Assembly: GCA_016705575.1 (NCBI GenBank)
Contig: JADIXX010000001.1
Coordinates: 186,001 to 250,000 of the forward strand
Source: Candidatus Aalborgicola defluviihabitans
GTDB taxonomy: Bacteria; Pseudomonadota; Gammaproteobacteria; Burkholderiales; Burkholderiaceae_C
Direction of reading: 5' to 3'
DNA: 64,000 bases
The translations under genes were made by a program, and so were the position numbers. The notes below the pieces were generated by a model. That model ran no database searches. It was given only the letters and a program-made list of their open reading frames with translations, and was not told the DNA's origin. This document shows positions 41,889 through 51,241 of this stretch, piece by piece. The stretch's first letter is position 1. The number at the start of each line of letters is the position of its first letter.

Positions 41889-43913
41889 ATGAGCCAAACC
41901 CTGTCTGTTTCCAATTTGCTGATCGTGCCATTGGCACCGCTTGTGGGCTCTGTTCTCGCAGGTATTTTGGGCACCAAATTTGGTGGAAATGTGATTGGCC
42001 GCCGTGCCAGTCACACGGTAACCATATTGGGCGTGCTGATTGCCTTCATTGTGTCGGCCTTGACCTTGCAATCTGTGGTGCAAGATGGCGCTCGCTTCAA
42101 CGAAACCATCTACACGTGGATGGTAGTGGGTGGTCTCAAGATGGAGGTGGGATTTCTGGTTGACGGTCTGACGGCCATGATGATGTGCGTCGTGACCTTC
42201 GTTTCCCTGATGGTTCACATCTACACCATCGGTTACATGGAAGAAGACGAAGGCTACAACCGGTTCTTTTCCTATATTTCCCTTTTCACTTTCTCCATGT
42301 TGATGCTCGTTATGAGCAATAACATGCTGCAACTGTTTTTCGGCTGGGAAGCCGTAGGCTTGGTTTCGTACTTGCTAATCGGTTTTTGGTTTAACAAGCC
42401 TACTGCCATATTCGCCAATATGAAGGCCTTCATGGTCAATCGCGTGGGGGACTTCGGTTTCATTCTCGGGATTGGCTTGATTGCAAGCTTTGCTGGCACG
42501 TTGAACTACGCGGAGGCTTTTGCAAAATCAGCAGAACTGTCCGCGTTGAATTTGCCCGGAACCGATTGGATGCTGGTCACCGTAATCTGCATTTGCCTCT
42601 TCATTGGTGCCATGGGTAAATCGGCACAGTTCCCTTTGCATATATGGTTGCCAGACTCGATGGAGGGCCCAACCCCCATTTCCGCGCTGATTCACGCTGC
42701 GACGATGGTGACGGCCGGTATTTTTATGGTGGCGCGCATGTCGCCTTTCTTTGAATTGAGTGATACCGCGTTGAGTTTTGTGATGGTTATTGGTTCCATT
42801 ACGGCGCTGTTCATGGGCTTCTTGGGCATTGTTCAGAACGACATCAAACGCGTGGTCGCTTATTCCACATTGTCCCAATTGGGTTATATGACCGTTGCAC
42901 TCGGAGCTTCTGCCTATTCGGTGGCGGTATTCCATTTGATGACACACGCGTTCTTTAAGGCCTTGTTGTTCCTAGCCGCTGGTTCCGTGATCATGGGCGT
43001 TCACCACAACCAGGATATTCGCTGGATGGGAGGACTGCGCAAGTACATGCCCATTACTTGGATCACTTCATTGCTTGGTTCGTTGGCTCTGATCGGTACG
43101 CCATTTTTTGCAGGTTTCTATTCCAAGGACAGCATTATTGAAGCGGTCATGGAGAGTCACCTGCCAGGGGCTGGTTTCGCACAGTTTGCAGTTTTGGCAG
43201 GCGTGTTTGTTACAGCTTTCTACTCCTTTCGGATGTACTTTCTGGTGTTTCATGGCAAGGAGCGATTCGATCAAAATCCTGATGCCCACGATGGACACCA
43301 TGACGGTCATGACGACCATCACGGCGACGCCCACCATCCGCATGAGTCACCCTGGGTCGTGACCGTGCCGTTGGTGTTGCTGGCGATTCCATCGGTGGTG
43401 ATTGGTTATCTTGCAATTGGCCCCATGCTATTCGGTGATTTCTTCAAGGACTCGATCTTTGTGAACTCCGAATTGCACCCGGCCATGGAAGAGTTGAAAC
43501 ATGCGTTTCATGGCCCGATGCAGATGGCAATGCACTCTCTTACCAGTTTGCCTTTGTTGTTGGCAACGGCTGGCGTGCTGTTGGCCTACGTCTTTTACAT
43601 GCTCAAGCCAGAGTGGCCGGCCGCGATCAAGCGTACGTTCATGCCCATTTTCATCCTGTTGGAAAACAAGTACTACATGGATTGGATCAACGAAAACATT
43701 GTGGTCAAGGGTGGACAAGCTTTGGGCAGAGCATTTTGGAAAGTAGGAGATCAAGCCATCATTGATGGTGGCATCGTCAATGGCTCCTGGAAGCTGATTG
43801 GCGTGGTTTCCAGCGTAGTGCGTAAGGTGCAAACAGGGTACCTGTACCACTATGCGATGGTCATGATTTTGGGGATATTCGTGTTGATGACGTACTTCGT
43901 TTTTCGCACGTAG
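41889..43913 (+). CDS. nuoL: NADH-quinone oxidoreductase subunit L
   Basis: 674 residues, the distal antiporter-like subunit (ND5). LFFGWEAVGLVSYLLIGFW and PLHIWLPDSMEGPTPISALI carry the conserved Glu and Lys/His of the proton channel, and the long lateral helix lies near the C-terminus. A His/Asp-rich loop at about residues 465-487 has nine His in 21 positions (DAHDGHHDGHDDHHGDAHH), in a cytoplasmic or periplasmic loop between helices; metal binding is possible. Confidence 0.97.
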   Translation: MSQTLSVSNLLIVPLAPLVGSVLAGILGTKFGGNVIGRRASHTVTILGVLIAFIVSALTLQSVVQDGARFNETIYTWMVVGGLKMEVGFLVDGLTAMMMCVVTFVSLMVHIYTIGYMEEDEGYNRFFSYISLFTFSMLMLVMSNNMLQLFFGWEAVGLVSYLLIGFWFNKPTAIFANMKAFMVNRVGDFGFILGIGLIASFAGTLNYAEAFAKSAELSALNLPGTDWMLVTVICICLFIGAMGKSAQFPLHIWLPDSMEGPTPISALIHAATMVTAGIFMVARMSPFFELSDTALSFVMVIGSITALFMGFLGIVQNDIKRVVAYSTLSQLGYMTVALGASAYSVAVFHLMTHAFFKALLFLAAGSVIMGVHHNQDIRWMGGLRKYMPITWITSLLGSLALIGTPFFAGFYSKDSIIEAVMESHLPGAGFAQFAVLAGVFVTAFYSFRMYFLVFHGKERFDQNPDAHDGHHDGHDDHHGDAHHPHESPWVVTVPLVLLAIPSVVIGYLAIGPMLFGDFFKDSIFVNSELHPAMEELKHAFHGPMQMAMHSLTSLPLLLATAGVLLAYVFYMLKPEWPAAIKRTFMPIFILLENKYYMDWINENIVVKGGQALGRAFWKVGDQAIIDGGIVNGSWKLIGVVSSVVRKVQTGYLYHYAMVMILGIFVLMTYFVFRT

Positions 43914-43925
43914 GAGAAAAAGAAC

Positions 43926-45401
43926 ATGGGATTGTTGAGCCTTGCGATTTGGACGCCCATTGCGTTCGGCGTGGTATTGCTGGCATTGGGCCGTGATGAG
44001 CAGGTACAAATGGTGCGCTGGATCGCTTTGTTTGGCGCAGTCGCCAGCTTTGTGCTCACGCTACCTTTGTACAGCCAATTCGACACCACCACAGCTGCAA
44101 TGCAGTTTGTTGAAAATTATTCGTGGATAGAACGTTTTAATGTGAAATATCACGTTGGAGTGGATGGAATTTCGCTGTGGTTTGTACTTCTGACTGCCTT
44201 CATCAATGTGATAGTAGTCATCGCTGGCTGGGAAGTAATTACCCGGCGAGTCAACCAATACATGGGCGCGTTTCTGATTTTGAGTGGATTCATGATCGGC
44301 GTATTTTCTGCTCTGGACGGCTTGCTGTTCTACGTTTTCTTTGAAGCTACCTTGATTCCTATGTACCTGATCATTGGTATCTGGGGTGGGCCAAACAAGA
44401 TTTACGCAGCGTTCAAGTTTTTTCTTTACACCTTGCTCGGTTCCTTGCTGATGCTGATTGCCATGATATTCCTGTACACCAAATCGGGTGGCAGCTTTGA
44501 TGTTGCGACTTGGCAGACTTTGCAACTGGACGGCACTACGCAGACCTTGCTGTTTTTTGCCTTTTTTGCGGCGTTTGCGGTGAAGGTCCCCATGTGGCCA
44601 GTTCATACCTGGTTGCCCGATGTGCACGTTGAAGCGCCTACCGGTGGTTCTGCTGTTCTGGCGGCCATCATGCTCAAGTTGGGTGCCTATGGTTTTTTGC
44701 GGTTTTCCCTGCCGATTGCTCCCGACGCTGCCCATGAGTGGGCTTGGCTGATGATTGCACTGTCATTGATCGCAGTTGTTTACGTTGGTCTGGTGGCCAT
44801 GGTGCAGCAGGATATGAAGAAGCTGGTTGCTTATTCGTCTGTGGCACACATGGGTTTTGTGACGTTGGGGTTCTTTATTTTTAGTGAATTGGGTGTTTCT
44901 GGTGGTCTGGTGCAGATGATTGCACACGGTTTCGTCTCGGGCGCCATGTTCCTTACCATCGGTGTGCTGTACGACCGGATGCACTCCCGTGAAATTTCAA
45001 GCTACGGCGGTGTTGTCAACACCATGCCCAAGTTTGCAGCTTTTGCCTTGTTTTTTGCAATGGCGAATTGCGGATTGCCAGGCACTGCTGGATTCGTCGG
45101 CGAGTGGATGGTTATTCTTGCTGCAGTGAAGTTCAACTTCTGGATCGGTTTTGGAGCAGCAAGCGCGTTGATTTTTGGTGCCGCTTACAGCCTGTGGATG
45201 TTCAAGCGTGTTTACTTGGGGCCGGTGGTCAACGACCATGTCAAGGAACTCAAGGATATCAATGTGCGTGAGTTCCTCATGCTTGCATTGCTGGCAATTG
45301 CCGTATTGTGGATGGGTGTCTACCCCAAACCCTTCACGGATGTGATGGACGTTTCGGTTGCGCAACTGCTTAAACATGTTGCTGTTTCGAAGTTGAATTG
45401 A
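43926..45401 (+). CDS. nuoM: NADH-quinone oxidoreductase subunit M
   Basis: 491 residues, ND4-like antiporter subunit. Key segments: FYVFFEATLIPMYLIIGIWG with the channel Glu, and FAVKVPMWPVHTWLPDVHVE with the channel Lys. About 14 helices. GGAGAAAAAGAAC supplies the ribosome binding site. Confidence 0.97.
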   Translation: MGLLSLAIWTPIAFGVVLLALGRDEQVQMVRWIALFGAVASFVLTLPLYSQFDTTTAAMQFVENYSWIERFNVKYHVGVDGISLWFVLLTAFINVIVVIAGWEVITRRVNQYMGAFLILSGFMIGVFSALDGLLFYVFFEATLIPMYLIIGIWGGPNKIYAAFKFFLYTLLGSLLMLIAMIFLYTKSGGSFDVATWQTLQLDGTTQTLLFFAFFAAFAVKVPMWPVHTWLPDVHVEAPTGGSAVLAAIMLKLGAYGFLRFSLPIAPDAAHEWAWLMIALSLIAVVYVGLVAMVQQDMKKLVAYSSVAHMGFVTLGFFIFSELGVSGGLVQMIAHGFVSGAMFLTIGVLYDRMHSREISSYGGVVNTMPKFAAFALFFAMANCGLPGTAGFVGEWMVILAAVKFNFWIGFGAASALIFGAAYSLWMFKRVYLGPVVNDHVKELKDINVREFLMLALLAIAVLWMGVYPKPFTDVMDVSVAQLLKHVAVSKLN

Positions 45402-45425
45402 TCAAACTGAATTGAGAGATGAACG

Positions 45426-46916
45426 ATGATTGACAAACTCAGTTGGATCGCTGTTTACCCCGATATTGTTTTGCTGGTAATGGCGTGTGTCATTGCTTTG
45501 CTGGACTTGGGTATCAAGAGTCCGATGCGCGGCACCACCTATGTGTTTACGTTGTTGACCCTGGCGGTTGTTGCCTACATGCAGGCTGACCTGGCGTTGA
45601 GCGAAACGACCATTTATGCTTTTGGCAACATGGTGGTTAGTGACCCCATGGGGAACTGGCTCAAATGCTTTGCAACCGTGGCCGTGATGGTGACGTTGGT
45701 GTACGGCCGACCTTATGCCGGACACCGTGGCATGCTTCGCGGGGGCGAATTTTTTACTCTCAGCATGTTTGCTTTGCTGGGCATGTCCGTCATGATTTCT
45801 GGCAACAACCTGCTGGTAATTTACACGGGACTGGAGCTGTTAACTCTTTCCAGCTATGCGCTGGTGGCTTTGCGCCGTGACAATGCAACGGCAACTGAGG
45901 CGGCCATGAAGTATTTTGTACTGGGAGCCTTGGCATCCGGTTTTTTGCTGTACGGGATGTCCATGCTCTATGGCGCCACTGGTACGTTAGACATCACTAC
46001 CATGTTCAAGGCCATTGCTTCTGGACAGATTCGTCACCAAGTGTTGGTTTTTGGCCTGGTGTTCGTTGTGGCAGGTCTTGGCTTTAAGCTGGGTGCGGTG
46101 CCTTTCCACATGTGGATTCCTGATGTCTATCAAGGTGCCCCAACTGCCATAACGCTGTTGATTGGTGGCGCGCCCAAATTGGCTGCGTTTGCCATAGTCA
46201 TGCGTCTGCTGGTCGAAGGGATGTTGCCACTGGCTTTTGATTGGCAACAAATGCTGCTGGTGTTATCGATTGGTTCGCTGGTGGTTGGTAACTTGGTGGC
46301 GATTGCGCAGACAAATTTCAAACGCATGTTGGGGTATTCAACGATTTCGCAAATGGGCTTTGTTTTGTTGGGTCTTATGTCTGGCGTAGTGAATGGTGAC
46401 GCTTTGTCGTTTTCAGCCAATGCGTACAGTTCAGCCATGTTCTATGTGGTCACCTATGTGCTGACTACATTGGCCAGTTTCGGTGTTTTGCTGTTGTTGT
46501 CACAGCAAGGCTTTGAGAGCGAAGAAATTGCGGACTTGGCAGGGCTCAACCAACGCAGTCCTCTTTATGCTGGTGTGATGGCTGTTTGTTTGCTGTCTCT
46601 GGCCGGTATTCCGCCTTTGGTCGGCTTTTATGCAAAACTTGCAGTGCTGCAGGCCTTGATAGCGTCTGGTCAGAATATTCATTTGGCGATCGCAGTTTTT
46701 GCGGTGCTCATGTCTCTGATAGGCGCGTTCTACTACCTGCGAGTGATCAAGGTGATGTATTTTGACAGTCCAATTACCGCTAGCAGTGTGGTAGCGCCGT
46801 TGGATGTCCGCATTGTTCTGTGCTTGAATGGTGCCTTGATACTGGGATTGGGTCTGTTGCCTGGTGGACTCTTGGCGCTGTGTGGAAACGCTGTTCGGCG
46901 GATGCTGGGTACCTGA
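45426..46916 (+). CDS. nuoN: NADH-quinone oxidoreductase subunit N
   Basis: 496 residues, ND2-like antiporter subunit and last nuo gene. IYTGLELLTLSSYALVAL, FKLGAVPFHMWIPDVYQGAP and LAGIPPLVGFYAK are typical. A 90-base gap with no clear terminator separates it from the NUDIX gene, so read-through is possible. Confidence 0.97.
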   Translation: MIDKLSWIAVYPDIVLLVMACVIALLDLGIKSPMRGTTYVFTLLTLAVVAYMQADLALSETTIYAFGNMVVSDPMGNWLKCFATVAVMVTLVYGRPYAGHRGMLRGGEFFTLSMFALLGMSVMISGNNLLVIYTGLELLTLSSYALVALRRDNATATEAAMKYFVLGALASGFLLYGMSMLYGATGTLDITTMFKAIASGQIRHQVLVFGLVFVVAGLGFKLGAVPFHMWIPDVYQGAPTAITLLIGGAPKLAAFAIVMRLLVEGMLPLAFDWQQMLLVLSIGSLVVGNLVAIAQTNFKRMLGYSTISQMGFVLLGLMSGVVNGDALSFSANAYSSAMFYVVTYVLTTLASFGVLLLLSQQGFESEEIADLAGLNQRSPLYAGVMAVCLLSLAGIPPLVGFYAKLAVLQALIASGQNIHLAIAVFAVLMSLIGAFYYLRVIKVMYFDSPITASSVVAPLDVRIVLCLNGALILGLGLLPGGLLALCGNAVRRMLGT

Positions 46917-47006
46917 TTGGCAATATACCCGCTGAATACGAAATCGTGCCTCCGTGCTTTAGGGTATGAGCGTGTTGAGTGAAGTCTCCGTGTTGCTGGA
47001 CTTGAC

Positions 47007-47606
47007 ATGACCGATCGTCATTTGATTGAGACACAGCAATCCAGCCAAGTGGTTTTCAAAGGCCGCTTTCTTCACGCTTTTCAGGATACCGTTGAACTTC
47101 CAGATGGCAGTTCAACGGTTCGGGAATACGTTGTTCATCCAGGCGCGGTCATGGTCATACCATTGTTGCAGATCGAAGATGGCAGCCTGCGGGTCGTGTT
47201 AGAACGACAGTTTCGATACCCTGTTGATCGCGTGATGGTCGAGTTTCCTGCTGGTAAGTTGGATGCCGGTGAGGTTTCTTTCGCGTGCGCCAAAAGAGAA
47301 CTGCAGGAAGAAACAGGCTACTACGCAGCCGAATGGGCGCGGGCAGGGCAGATGCACCCGGTCATTGCATACTCCACCGAATTCATTGACATTTGGTTTG
47401 CCAGAGGCTTGGTTTGTGGGCAGCGTCATCTTGATGCTGGCGAATTTCTCGACGTCATCACGGCTTCGCCTTCCGAGTTATTGCAATGGTGCAGCGATGG
47501 CCGTGTTACCGATGCCAAGACTCTAGTGGGTGCACTGTGGCTGCAAAATGTGTTGAATGGCGTCTGGAATCTCAATTGGCAGTCCGCTGACGCAGTTGGC
47601 GGCTGA
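47007..47606 (+). CDS. NUDIX hydrolase (ADP-ribose pyrophosphatase-like)
   Basis: 199 residues. The Nudix box Gx5Ex7REUxEExGU is complete: GKLDAGEVSFACAKRELQEE plus TGY, at about residues 82-104. PGAVMVIPLL and FRYPVDRVMVEFPAGKLD before it are typical of ADP-ribose or NAD-related pyrophosphatases. A position directly after nuo is common in betaproteobacteria; a link to NAD turnover is attractive but unproven. Confidence 0.92.
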   Translation: MTDRHLIETQQSSQVVFKGRFLHAFQDTVELPDGSSTVREYVVHPGAVMVIPLLQIEDGSLRVVLERQFRYPVDRVMVEFPAGKLDAGEVSFACAKRELQEETGYYAAEWARAGQMHPVIAYSTEFIDIWFARGLVCGQRHLDAGEFLDVITASPSELLQWCSDGRVTDAKTLVGALWLQNVLNGVWNLNWQSADAVGG

Positions 47607-47618
47607 TGGGGCGTAATC

Positions 47619-48068
47619 GTGAAAGTGCTCAACCTCCTTTGTGCGCAGGGGCACACCTTCGAAGGGTGGTTTGCCTCAGAAACTGAATTTGTTGCTCAGA
47701 ATCAGGCTTTACAGATATTGTGTCCTGCCTGTGGCGACCCATCGGTGACCAAACAGGTGAGTGCTCCGCGTTTCATGCGGTCCGGGCGTGGGGAACGTTT
47801 GCATGGAAAACAAGAGCAACCAGTGCCTACCATCGGCGTATCGGACGTTACGTCCGTTTGGTTTGCGATGGCCCGCCACGTGCTCGCGCACACCGCGGAT
47901 GTTGGTGATCGTTTCGCCGAAGAAGCACGGAAAATCCATTACGGTGAAACGCCAATTCGCGGTATACGTGGTACCGCTACCCGTGAAGAGACACTGACTT
48001 TGTTAGAGGACGGGATTTACGTTTTGCCTTTTTCTTTGCCACAGGCGTTGAAAGAGCCAATGCAATGA
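47619..48068 (+). CDS. DUF1178 family protein
   Basis: 149 residues with a GTG start at 47619. The N-terminus MKVLNLLCAQGHTFEGWFAS resembles a zinc-ribbon half, with C-x2-C later at CPACGD, giving a four-ligand site together with CAQGH. KIHYGETPIRGIRGTATREE near the C-terminus is characteristic of DUF1178. Function unknown. It usually follows the NUDIX gene downstream of nuo. Confidence 0.9.
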   Translation: MKVLNLLCAQGHTFEGWFASETEFVAQNQALQILCPACGDPSVTKQVSAPRFMRSGRGERLHGKQEQPVPTIGVSDVTSVWFAMARHVLAHTADVGDRFAEEARKIHYGETPIRGIRGTATREETLTLLEDGIYVLPFSLPQALKEPMQ

Positions 48069-48124
48069 ATACTGGGAGTTGATGGGCACAATGTTCCCTG
48101 TGAATGGCCGATTTGCGCAGGGTT

Positions 48125-49924
48125 TTAGGCGTTAAATTGCAGCGCTGCCAGTCCGGCATACATGCCACCCCGTGCGACCAGCTCCGCGTGGGTCCCCTGT
48201 TCCACCAGTTTTCCATGATCCAGCACCAAAATCCGGTCTGCTTTTTGCACGGTCGCGAGCCGGTGGGCGATCACCAGAGTTGTGCGGTTTTGCATGGCAG
48301 ACTCCAGGGCTGCTTGGACCATGCGCTCGCTCTCGGCATCCAAGGCACTCGTGGCCTCATCCAGTAATAGCAGCGGAGGATTTTTGAGTATGGCACGCGC
48401 GATGGCAATGCGCTGTCGCTGTCCACCGGACAGTCGCAGGCCGCGCTCGCCCAAAAATGTCTTGTACCCCTCGGGCAGAGCAGTGATGAACTCATGGGCA
48501 AACGCCGCTTGCGCAGCGGATATTACTTCTGCGTCTGTGGCTGTAGGCTTGCCGTACCGGATGTTTTCCAAGGCAGAGTTGGAGAAAATGACGGCATCCT
48601 GCGGCACGATGCCTATCCGCTGGCGCAGCGTATCCAAAGCCATTTTCTGCGTTGGTACGCCATCGACCATGATTTTGCCGCTGGTGGGGTCGTAGAACCG
48701 CAGGAGCAAATGAAATACGGTGCTCTTCCCCGCACCACTGGGGCCGACCAAGGCGATGGTCTGTCCTGGTTCGACAGTCATGGAAAAGTCTGACAACGCA
48801 GGCTGCAACGGGCGTGATGGGTAGTGAAACTGAATTGCTTCGAATTTGATAGCGCTTCCACCAGTGGGTGCGAGGGCTAGAGCCGGGTTTTCCGGTGAAA
48901 CAATTGGTGACTTTGTGCCCAACAATTCCATCAGCCGCTCAGTGGCACCTGCAGCACGGAGCAAGTCGCCGTACACCTCCCCCAGAATGGCGAAGGCGCT
49001 CGCCAAAATGATGACGTAGAACACCGTTTGTCCGAGATGGCCTGCTGTTATTCGGCCTGCCATTACAGCCTGTGTTCCCTGGTACAGACCCCAAAGCAGC
49101 GCCGCAGAGGTTGCGATGATGATGAAGGCGACCAGCACTGAACGTGCCTTGGAGCGGCGTACGGCCGTCTCAAAGGCATTGTTGGTCGAGATATTGAAGC
49201 GTGCGGCTTCCCGTCCTTCGGCTGAATAGCTTTGCACGACCGGTATGGCATTGAGCACTTCGGCCGCGATGGAGCTGGAGTCAGCAATACGGTCCTGGCT
49301 TGCGCGGGACAGCTTGCGTACCCGGCGGCCAAACCATAGGCTGGGAATTACCACCAAAACCAGCACGCCCAGCACCTGAAACATCACCAACGGGTTGGTC
49401 CAGACCAAAATACCCAATGCTCCAATGCCCATGACCAGATTGCGCAGGCCCATGCTCAGCGACGAGCCCACTACGGTTTGTACCAGGGTCGTGTCGACCG
49501 TGAGACGCGACAATACTTCCCCGGTTTGGGTGGTTTCGAAGAATTCGGGGCTTTGCTTTAAAACGTGGCGGTACACCGCGTTGCGCAGGTCGGCGGTCAC
49601 GCGTTCACCCAGCCAGCTCACCATGTAAAAACGTCCTGCGGAAAATACGCCAAGGGCGACAGCAACAAGAAACAGGGCGCCAAAGTGCTCCCGCAGCGCC
49701 ATGACTTGTTGGCCCTTGTTCTCCACAACCAGTCCACCGTCGATCAGGCCACGCAGCGCCATAGGAAACGCCAATGTGGCCATTGCAGCCAAGACAAGGA
49801 ACACAATAGCCAAACCAATGCGTCCACGGTAGGGGCGCAAAAAAGGGAGCAAACCTGAAAGCGATTTGGGATTTTGGGACTTTTTGCGTTCGTTAGGGGT
49901 AGTGGTATTGGGCATATTGGGCAA
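48125..49924 (-). CDS. ABC transporter, fused permease and ATPase (MsbA/lipid exporter-like)
   Basis: 599 residues. Type IV exporter half-transporter: six membrane helices (about 35-325), then an ATPase with VGPSGAGKST (Walker A), LSGGQRQRIAIARA (signature), LLLLDEATSALD (Walker B) and the switch His in VIAHRLATV. It would act as a homodimer in the inner membrane; the substrate could be a lipid or hydrophobic compound. A dispersed repeat copy encodes residues about 344-363 in the linker between the two domains. Confidence 0.93.
   Translation of the reverse strand: MPNMPNTTTPNERKKSQNPKSLSGLLPFLRPYRGRIGLAIVFLVLAAMATLAFPMALRGLIDGGLVVENKGQQVMALREHFGALFLVAVALGVFSAGRFYMVSWLGERVTADLRNAVYRHVLKQSPEFFETTQTGEVLSRLTVDTTLVQTVVGSSLSMGLRNLVMGIGALGILVWTNPLVMFQVLGVLVLVVIPSLWFGRRVRKLSRASQDRIADSSSIAAEVLNAIPVVQSYSAEGREAARFNISTNNAFETAVRRSKARSVLVAFIIIATSAALLWGLYQGTQAVMAGRITAGHLGQTVFYVIILASAFAILGEVYGDLLRAAGATERLMELLGTKSPIVSPENPALALAPTGGSAIKFEAIQFHYPSRPLQPALSDFSMTVEPGQTIALVGPSGAGKSTVFHLLLRFYDPTSGKIMVDGVPTQKMALDTLRQRIGIVPQDAVIFSNSALENIRYGKPTATDAEVISAAQAAFAHEFITALPEGYKTFLGERGLRLSGGQRQRIAIARAILKNPPLLLLDEATSALDAESERMVQAALESAMQNRTTLVIAHRLATVQKADRILVLDHGKLVEQGTHAELVARGGMYAGLAALQFNA
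48837..48894 (+). repeat. Dispersed palindromic repeat, copy 6 (within the ABC exporter gene)
   Basis: GCTTCGAATTTGATAGCGC, core GTGCGAGGGCTAGAGCC, then GGGTTTTCCGG. Plus-strand core in a minus-strand gene, read through in frame as part of the linker (NPALALAPTGGSAIKF). Confidence 0.75.
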
Positions 49925-49961
49925 TAGATGGGCGGGTTCTCAACAAAAACAACCAGGCAAG

Positions 49962-49975
49962 CTAATTTAGATCAA
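49962..49975. promoter_or_regulatory. Candidate degenerate FNR/Dnr site upstream of the cytochrome c gene
   Basis: CTAAT-TTAG-ATCAA matches TTGAT-N4-ATCAA at 8 of 10 positions. TATCCT at 49998-50003 would place initiation near 50010, about 41.5 bases from the site centre, the classical activating distance. Confidence 0.4.
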
Positions 49976-50102
49976 TTTGTGGTTTTGCTGGTTCTGCTAT
50001 CCTTGAGCAGCGGAGTGGTCAACCACTGATACCTTAGTCCCGTTGAGGGATTGCGGCTCATCCGCGAGAGCTTTCCCCCAAATTAACCGAAGAGGAATAG
50101 AA

Positions 50103-50417
50103 ATGAAACGTATTATTCTGGCTGTATTGTCTGCTGCTGCCACTTTGGCTATGACCAGCCCAGCGTTTGCCGACGAGGCGCTCGCGAAATCCAAGAATTG
50201 CATGGCGTGCCATTCCATTGACAAGAAAGTTGTGGGCCCAGCTTACAAGGACGTCGCCAAGAAGTATGCAGGCGATGCCAAGGCTGCCGACATGTTGGCC
50301 ACCAAGGTCATCAAGGGTGGTTCTGGAGTCTGGGGTCCTGTACCCATGCCTGCTAACGCACAAGTCAATGAAGCTGACGCCAAGAAGTTGGTTGCCTGGA
50401 TTTTGTCGCTCAAGTAA
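50103..50417 (+). CDS. Class I c-type cytochrome (c551/c552-like)
   Basis: 104 residues from the ATG at 50103 with GAGGAA upstream. Signal peptide of about 23 residues (ending SPAFA, then DEALAK), heme site CMACH at 33-37, and the methionine ligand region GVWGPVPMPAN. A small periplasmic electron carrier; its place near nirS suggests it may feed the cytochrome cd1 nitrite reductase as NirM does. A terminator follows directly. Confidence 0.95.
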   Translation: MKRIILAVLSAAATLAMTSPAFADEALAKSKNCMACHSIDKKVVGPAYKDVAKKYAGDAKAADMLATKVIKGGSGVWGPVPMPANAQVNEADAKKLVAWILSLK

Positions 50418-50429
50418 GCGTTCGAACTC

Positions 50430-50458
50430 AAAAAACCCGCTTTATGCGGGTTTTTTTG
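50430..50458 (+). terminator. Rho-independent terminator after the cytochrome c gene
   Basis: AAAAACCCGC and GCGGGTTTTTTT form a clean stem with a TTTAT loop, then T run. Confidence 0.9.
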
Positions 50459-50542
50459 TTTCACGGTGGGTTTTCGGTGCCGTATTGACCACGGCTTACA
50501 ATTTGGCGTTCCGTACCCAACCGCCCACCACTGAGAAAACCC

Positions 50543-51241
50543 ATGGAAGTAGATGAGTTCAATATTCCGCGTTTCCTTGCCGTGCTGCCGCTGTTTAGCG
50601 ATTTGTCGCCATTGGAGTTGAGCCGGGCTGCGCAAGGGTGCCAGGTTCTGCGCTTGGCGCGGGGCGACGTCATTTTCCGGTTCGGAGAGCCCTGCGAAGA
50701 GTTCCATGTCGTGATTTCAGGGCAAGTGAAACTGTTTGCCATTTCTCCTGCGGGGCATGAAAAAGTGATTGAGCTGGTTGGTCCAGGGCAGAGTTTTGCA
50801 GAAGCACTGATGTTTACCGGAAAAGCCTACATCCTGAATGCAGAGGCTTTGTCTTCCACGTTACTGCTTAAAGTGAGCAAGCGCGCCATTGTTGCGGAAA
50901 TTGAACGAGATCCGCGTTTTTCCATGAAGATGCTGGCGGGTATCTCGCGTCGCCTGCATGGTTTGGTGCATGACATTGAGTCGGGCGCATTGCACAGCGG
51001 TATGCAGCGCGTCATTGGGTATTTGTTACGAGACAACGAAGTCCAGGATTGCGCGAGCCGTGAGGTCATAACGGTGTCCTTGCCGGTTACCAAGGCGACC
51101 ATTGCTTCCCGGCTGTCACTAACACCAGAGTATTTTTCCAAGGTACTGCGTGAACTGGAAGAAGAAAAACTGATTGAAATTGACAAACGTGACATTCGCA
51201 TCATTGATGCGCCTCGGCTGGCGCGATACGGCGTGCACTAA
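50543..51241 (+). CDS. Crp/Fnr-family transcriptional regulator (Dnr-like)
   Basis: 232 residues. Cyclic-nucleotide-type sensor domain (DVIFRFGEPCEEFHVVISGQ, ELVGPGQSFAEALMF), a dimer helix, then a winged helix-turn-helix with VTKATIASRLSLTPEYFSKV and LRELEEEKLIE. There is no N-terminal cysteine cluster for a [4Fe-4S] centre, so it is not a classical oxygen-sensing FNR; Dnr/NnrR-type nitric oxide sensing is likelier. A perfect FNR-type box lies before nearby nirS. It is convergent with the d1-like gene and overlaps it by 4 bases. Confidence 0.88.
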   Translation: MEVDEFNIPRFLAVLPLFSDLSPLELSRAAQGCQVLRLARGDVIFRFGEPCEEFHVVISGQVKLFAISPAGHEKVIELVGPGQSFAEALMFTGKAYILNAEALSSTLLLKVSKRAIVAEIERDPRFSMKMLAGISRRLHGLVHDIESGALHSGMQRVIGYLLRDNEVQDCASREVITVSLPVTKATIASRLSLTPEYFSKVLRELEEEKLIEIDKRDIRIIDAPRLARYGVH

